Assembly (NCBI GenBank): GCA_020284085.1
Contig: JACEVL010006403.1
Coordinates: 1,467,501-1,531,500, forward strand
DNA: 64,000 bases
Direction of reading: 5' to 3'
Source: Aporrectodea caliginosa
Taxonomy: Eukaryota; Annelida; Clitellata; Crassiclitellata; Lumbricidae
Shown here: piece by piece, positions 52,901-58,900 of the stretch
Layout of the letters: every line of letters starts with the position of its first letter
How positions within the stretch are numbered: position 1 is the stretch's first letter
Notes under the pieces: model-generated
Told to the model about the DNA's origin: nothing
Database searches by the model: none
Seen by the model: only the letters and a program-made list of their open reading frames with translations
Program-made: the position numbers and the translations under genes

Positions 52901-55900
52901 GAGTCATAAGTGACAAGATCAGACAGTGAGGAAGATGGCTGGCCAGTGTGGCCACCCACCCTCATATGCTGAGGCTCAGGGAAATGAAGTCGCTAACTGT
53001 TCATTTCCATAACTGCCCTCTAGGGGCCAACTTAAGGATGGCTGATGCTGTGGTTCTTCAGTGGCTTTGTGAGCTTCTTAAAAGGCAATATGTAAATAGA
53101 CAGATGCATACTTGTATGTGTACATTTGCATATGTTTGGGTGGGGAGATGGTTGAATGTTAACACACTGGCACGAAGATCAGAAGGACACGGGTTTGATG
53201 CCTGCTAGCCCAACAAGGTTGACTCAGCCTTCCACTCCCTGGGGAGCGACTGTAAAATGAGCAGTAGGACAGATGTGGCGCCTTTATTGTCTGTTACTTC
53301 TATATCATGTAATCTTACTGCACACTTGTCAGTTTGAATTAATAAATGATTATTATTATTATTATTATTAATTGTTTATGTTGTATTATGTCGTGTGGTT
53401 ATCTGTTTCCGTATGGTTATCTGTTTCTGTAGACAACTGCCCATGCCTCTGTCTGTGGGCTGGCACCAGTCTCGGCTCTGTCCTCATCCTGTCGATAAAT
53501 CTTCCGCCAGATGTCAGCACAAGACGAACGGAAGCAGTCTCTGCTTCACCAACCGGTAAGTTGTCTTTCACATAAATCTACTTTACATGCCTTTGCAATT
53601 AAACTTATATGCGATCTTTGTAATTTCTTGTTAAAGGTGATTGGGAAGTAAATTGCGTATGTGTGGTTTACTGCGTTGGACTATCAACTCAGAGGTAAAA
53701 TCTCTGCCAGGGCAAAAGATGCCATCTGGTAAATTCGGATATAAAGTAAGTACACTGACGCTACATTCGTTGTTTTGGACTGCAAGGGAGGGGACTTTCC
53801 ACCCAACCTTGCAAGCCAAGGCAATAAAATGAAGTCACTGACACTTCACAGCCATTGCCAAGTCCTGAAGTTTTTCCTACAATTTTCTTCTTCTAGGTGA
53901 TATGCAAGGTGATTTTTGTGAACTATGGACATAGGACGATTTAAATTTAAGTAGGTTTTCAAATTGAAAATGCAGTTGTGCATTTGCACAAAATTTGATT
54001 TATCTTGGGTTAAAAAATTGTATACATTGATCTGTTTTGTAACTTTGTAGTTTTATTCCTGTTTCGTTTGACTTTAGAAATGTTTATTTATGATTTTTTT
54101 AGATTTTCGAGTTGTATATGATTTTATTTTGTGGCCTTTTAGGAACTGTGTTTCGGCTGAAGGGTGGCATCCTGGCCGTATCGTTCCTTGATTCCAATGG
54201 CATTCTCATTCCAAGTGGCGCTGAGCCATGGAGGGATCTCAACCGGGAAGACCCAACGAAAGAACGAAAAACTTACACGAGTAGGAACAAGTACACATCT
54301 TGAACACAACCAAACAAACACAGATTCACTGACCTGTCTCTGTGTTCTCATCCATGGTGCTATATACGTTTATGCCTACATTACATTAGCAAGTAATGCA
54401 AAAACAAAACACAATGGAAGCAAATGCCCTCTCATGCTCTCATGTATGGAGATGTATGTATGTACGTATCAAGGGCGCTATGTATAGCGCCTTTTAAGTA
54501 AGTCACAAGGGTGCTCGGTCACGGTTACCTAGGAATCACCAAATAAATATTTCTTGTTATGTGGCTTGTATAGGTTACAGAAGCAAATAACATCAATTTG
54601 CTAAGTATCTATTTAATTTAAAAAGTATGGTTACATAATTTCAATTAGAGTTATGTGTTTACAGATATTATTAGGCAGTTCTACTCAAATTCGTTTCTGT
54701 TATATAACTGTTATATAAATCAGTATTTCAGTTTAACACTGCTTAGTGTTTGCTTTGGCTGGTGTGTAGAAGCTTAGAAGAAAAGCCTCTAAGCTAACTG
54801 GAGAGACAGCTATAGGTTTAAAATGTTTGCGACCGCATTACATTACCCATGGCATGTGAGAATGAATCGCTAGTCCAAGTAAATGTATCAATGCCATAAA
54901 ATAGTTTGTCTCTTAAATTATCAACATTTTCTTGAAGTAGCCCTTCACTTACGTGCACCTACTGTGCATAACTAGCTCAGTCGATGGGAATGCGAATGGT
55001 AATTGCGAATTTATATTGCACCACTTCAAGAGAGGGTCATCAGAGGCACTCATAGGAGGTCAGGTAAGTGCAATTGGGAATTTCACGAAGTGCACATTGG
55101 CTGAATAGGTTCGCTGAAATGCCTGTCGTTTATCGAAGCGTGTGTTTGAGTTGTTGTGTTTCTAGTTTCAGTTGACGATGGTCTTCTTCTTTTTAGCAGG
55201 GCAGCAGTCGAGTTCCAACATTCGAGTCGCCACATCCACGTCATCGGATGTCGCAGGCAGTCAGCAATTCGCCGTTCTATGTTCGGAAAAGCAAGCACGG
55301 GTAGGATGATGATGATGTTTGCCATTGTGTCGTCTTAAATTTTTATTTTTAAGTTTGGTTAATTGTGTAGAATTATTAAGTACGTTGATTAACTTATGCA
55401 TGTATGCGGTATATGTACGTATGTATGACATTTTATATGCACGTATGTATGTATGTATGTATGTTTGTATGTATGTATGTATATATGTATTAAGACACCA
55501 ATATAGCGCATGTTAAGTACCTCACATTCAATTTTTGGGTCATACTTGTGTGGATATCCTATAGTGGAATGTAAACAAGTGTGCTACCTTTACCTTTGGA
55601 TGAGTCCTGTCGCCAAAGTTTAATTTGCCATGTAGTGGTTGACGTGTCTTGACATTCATAAATTGCGTTGAGTGTCATTTGTTTTGTTTGGGTTCAGGTG
55701 GTCGCACTGCCATCTCAGACCTGCACCTACAAAGTGAAGATCACAGAAACTTCTTCCGTTGTCAAAGCAGAAACTGTTGCAATGAGAGGTTGTGAATTTA
55801 CTTCCACCATTGTCTTTGCTGTTTGCATTATTATAATTTGTGGTACATTGAAATTTGGCAATCGTTAAGATGTAAGAGGTTCTTAATTGATCCATATAAC

Positions 55901-58900
55901 TCATTTGTAGTTAAGGTCCTTTTCTGATTGATCTTGTTGCGTTTTTAACTTTGTTATAGTAAAGTTCTTGTCTAATGGCCCTTTTAGCCCAGTTCATTGG
56001 CGTAACGAAGTAGTAGGGTAGTAGGGGTAGTACAGCCGCCCCCGGGCGCAGCACCAGAGGGGCGCAAATTAGTAGTAGTAGTCAGTGGTACACAGTACTA
56101 TGATAAGACTGATTAAAAGTCAACAAGAAAATGAACAGGGTGCAGTCATCAACCCTTGCCCCTGGGCGCTGTAAGTAGTAGTATTATCGTTACGCCACTG
56201 GCCTGGTTATAGTAGGATCCTTGTCTGTCTGATGTGCTTTACTTTCCTACAGTTAAGGTGCCTGTCTAATTTATCCGTTTTAAGTGAGGTTCATTTTCTC
56301 TGGCTTTCCTCTGCAGCAGTTCTTTAATTCTCAGTGTGTAAGAGATGGCACCAACTGTACTACAAGGGCAGGCTATAATGTCATTTATGCAGTGTTTATC
56401 ATTCATGCTTTCGTTCTTAATTATGAAGTTATTGTTGTGCTTGCTTTGCATTGCAGACAGTTCATGTTTGGCCTGCTACCTGATCAGCGGTCGAATCCTG
56501 ACGTTTAGTCTGCCAAGTTTAAAACCTCTGCTGGACGTTGATCTTGTTTCTTCCCCTGACGTTAGGTCAGTATGTCTTAGCAGTCAGAAGACAAAACTAA
56601 TGTTCTGTGGTGTGGTTCTTCCAGATCTAATATGCACAGTGTTCCTGTTTCTTAAAAGATATACAGATGATACCAGTGTTGCAAGGTCATGACCTAGGTG
56701 TTACTATGAACTTGATTCAAGGTTGACATTGAAGTCTCATGTTGCCAACTTTAAAAAATGATTTTTACCTGAAGCAAATTTGACCTATTTGTTATCTATT
56801 CCTCATAGGTCTGGATTTTAATGATTACTTAATCCAAATATACACAGTGACACACACGCTCACAAATATGTGTATGCGTCTGTGTGTGTTTTTAAAGCTG
56901 TTTATGGTGTATATATCTTCCTCTGCTTCCCCTGCTATTACCTACCGTAAGTGCTTAAATTCGTACATACTGTGCTCGATGCAGACACTCATTGTGTGTA
57001 ATTTTTGATATTAAGGTAACTAGTTAAGCTCTACAATTTTTGGTACTCTCATGCATAACCTGTTGCTATGTTTCCCATGTACATGGGTAATCCTGTTAGC
57101 GGGACGCTGGTCCCTTAAGGTTTTTCACCCTTTGCTTTTTGTTGGCGATTGTATAATCTATTTGTGATGTTGTGATGTTGCAATAAAATTTTGGTTATGG
57201 TTATGGTTGTAGGGTTGCACGGACTTTGTGCTTCAGTTGCAACTGCAACAATATGTACTTCTGTTCACCAAGTGAACTTCAGAAGATTACGTTGTCGGCT
57301 GACATGTGGTTAGTAGCGTTTAAAACTCTTTACTAGAACATTGCCATTTACTGAAATGCTTAATAAGCTCTGCTGGCTGAAGTAAAACCTTGGAGCGTTG
57401 ATCTATGATCAGAGTTTTGGTTCATTTCTATCTGCAGTTGGCTGTATCCCTCTTGCATTCAGTTTGTGGGATCCCATCGGGTGAAATTGACAATTCAGTG
57501 TTAAGGAATGCTTATCTAACGACCCTATGACTGTCCAGTTGAAGACAATGACATTATGTGGGACCAGTAAATAGACTCTGCCTTATTACATTACCTTGGT
57601 AACTTAGGCACAGAAGTGGTTAGGTTTAGGATAATGTTATTGATTGTAAATTTCTGGTTTCGTTTGATGATTATGATTTGAGATAAATGGTTTTCAGGTT
57701 GGAGTTGATGTTAAGGCTAGAGTATCAGTTTTTTATACTTGTGGGAAACAGATAACATTCTGATGAAGGTAGATATTTATGGTTAGAGATGTGATTTCGT
57801 AGTAGCATAAATATTTAACACCTTCTGAAGTGTTGTAACAGCATTGGAGTTAGGACTGAAGTTAAGTCCGAGTTCAGATGCTTAGGTTCTGAAAATAAGG
57901 GGTTAAATTGTTACATGGCTTATGCTGTGTAGTACAACAAGGATCATTCCTATAGGCAAAATTTCACATAAAGTACTAAGTGACCTTTGCTGTGTTTTAG
58001 TGAAAATCTGATGGACATGCTTGGGGAGCTGTTCATTCCATGCGACATGCCAGAGCCTCCAAAACAAAGTATCTTCCGGAATCTCTTCAGTGCTGGTTCT
58101 GGCACTTTGGATCGTGAAGAACTCTGTGAGTCTTTTATGTATTTATTGCACTTGTTCATTCATTCATTTATTCATTCATTCATTCATTGCAAAGATTTAT
58201 ATATAGCACTTCTTCAAGGTTTCTACTCAGAGGTGCTCCCCACCCCAGCATGGCTAAAAAGAACAGTTTTAAGGCTAGAGTAGAATGCATCAGAATGGAC
58301 CCTGGGTGCAAGTGCAGCGCCAATGGGAGCCTTTCAATGCAGAGAGGCCGACCTTTGAGAAGGCACGGTTCTGCCACATAGAAGTATGGATGAAGGGACA
58401 AGGAGCATCCCCCCGTTCCACGGAGCGGAGTGCAACCTCTGGTACCCAGAGTAGGACAGCAAAGCTCATGCAGGTAGGCTGGGGCAAGGCCCAGCAAGCA
58501 CCACCTGACAAGAGCAGTGATCCGGAATATGGTTATCCATGGTCAAGATCAGCAAGTCTGAAACTGAGGAGCAAGACAAGTGTGCAGAAGCAACTCCTTT
58601 TCCAAGGTCGTGCAGCAGAAATCAGACTCAAACCCACAATTGTCAGATTAACAAACGTAATGCAATATCAAACAGACCACACAAAATTTAATATAGTGGA
58701 ATGTAATCAGAACCAGTCTGATCTAATGTAATCAGAACCAGTCTGATTGTTGTTCCTTCAGTTTACATTCCGTTCTGTTGTTTGCAGTTGGTGAGAGAAG
58801 TGGTAAACCCGGTCGTGGAGTGGCCAAGTACATGTCTGGGATTTCACAGACCCAGGACTCTGCTGGCCTTGCCTCCTCTGAGATCGGCCGAGCAAAAATG

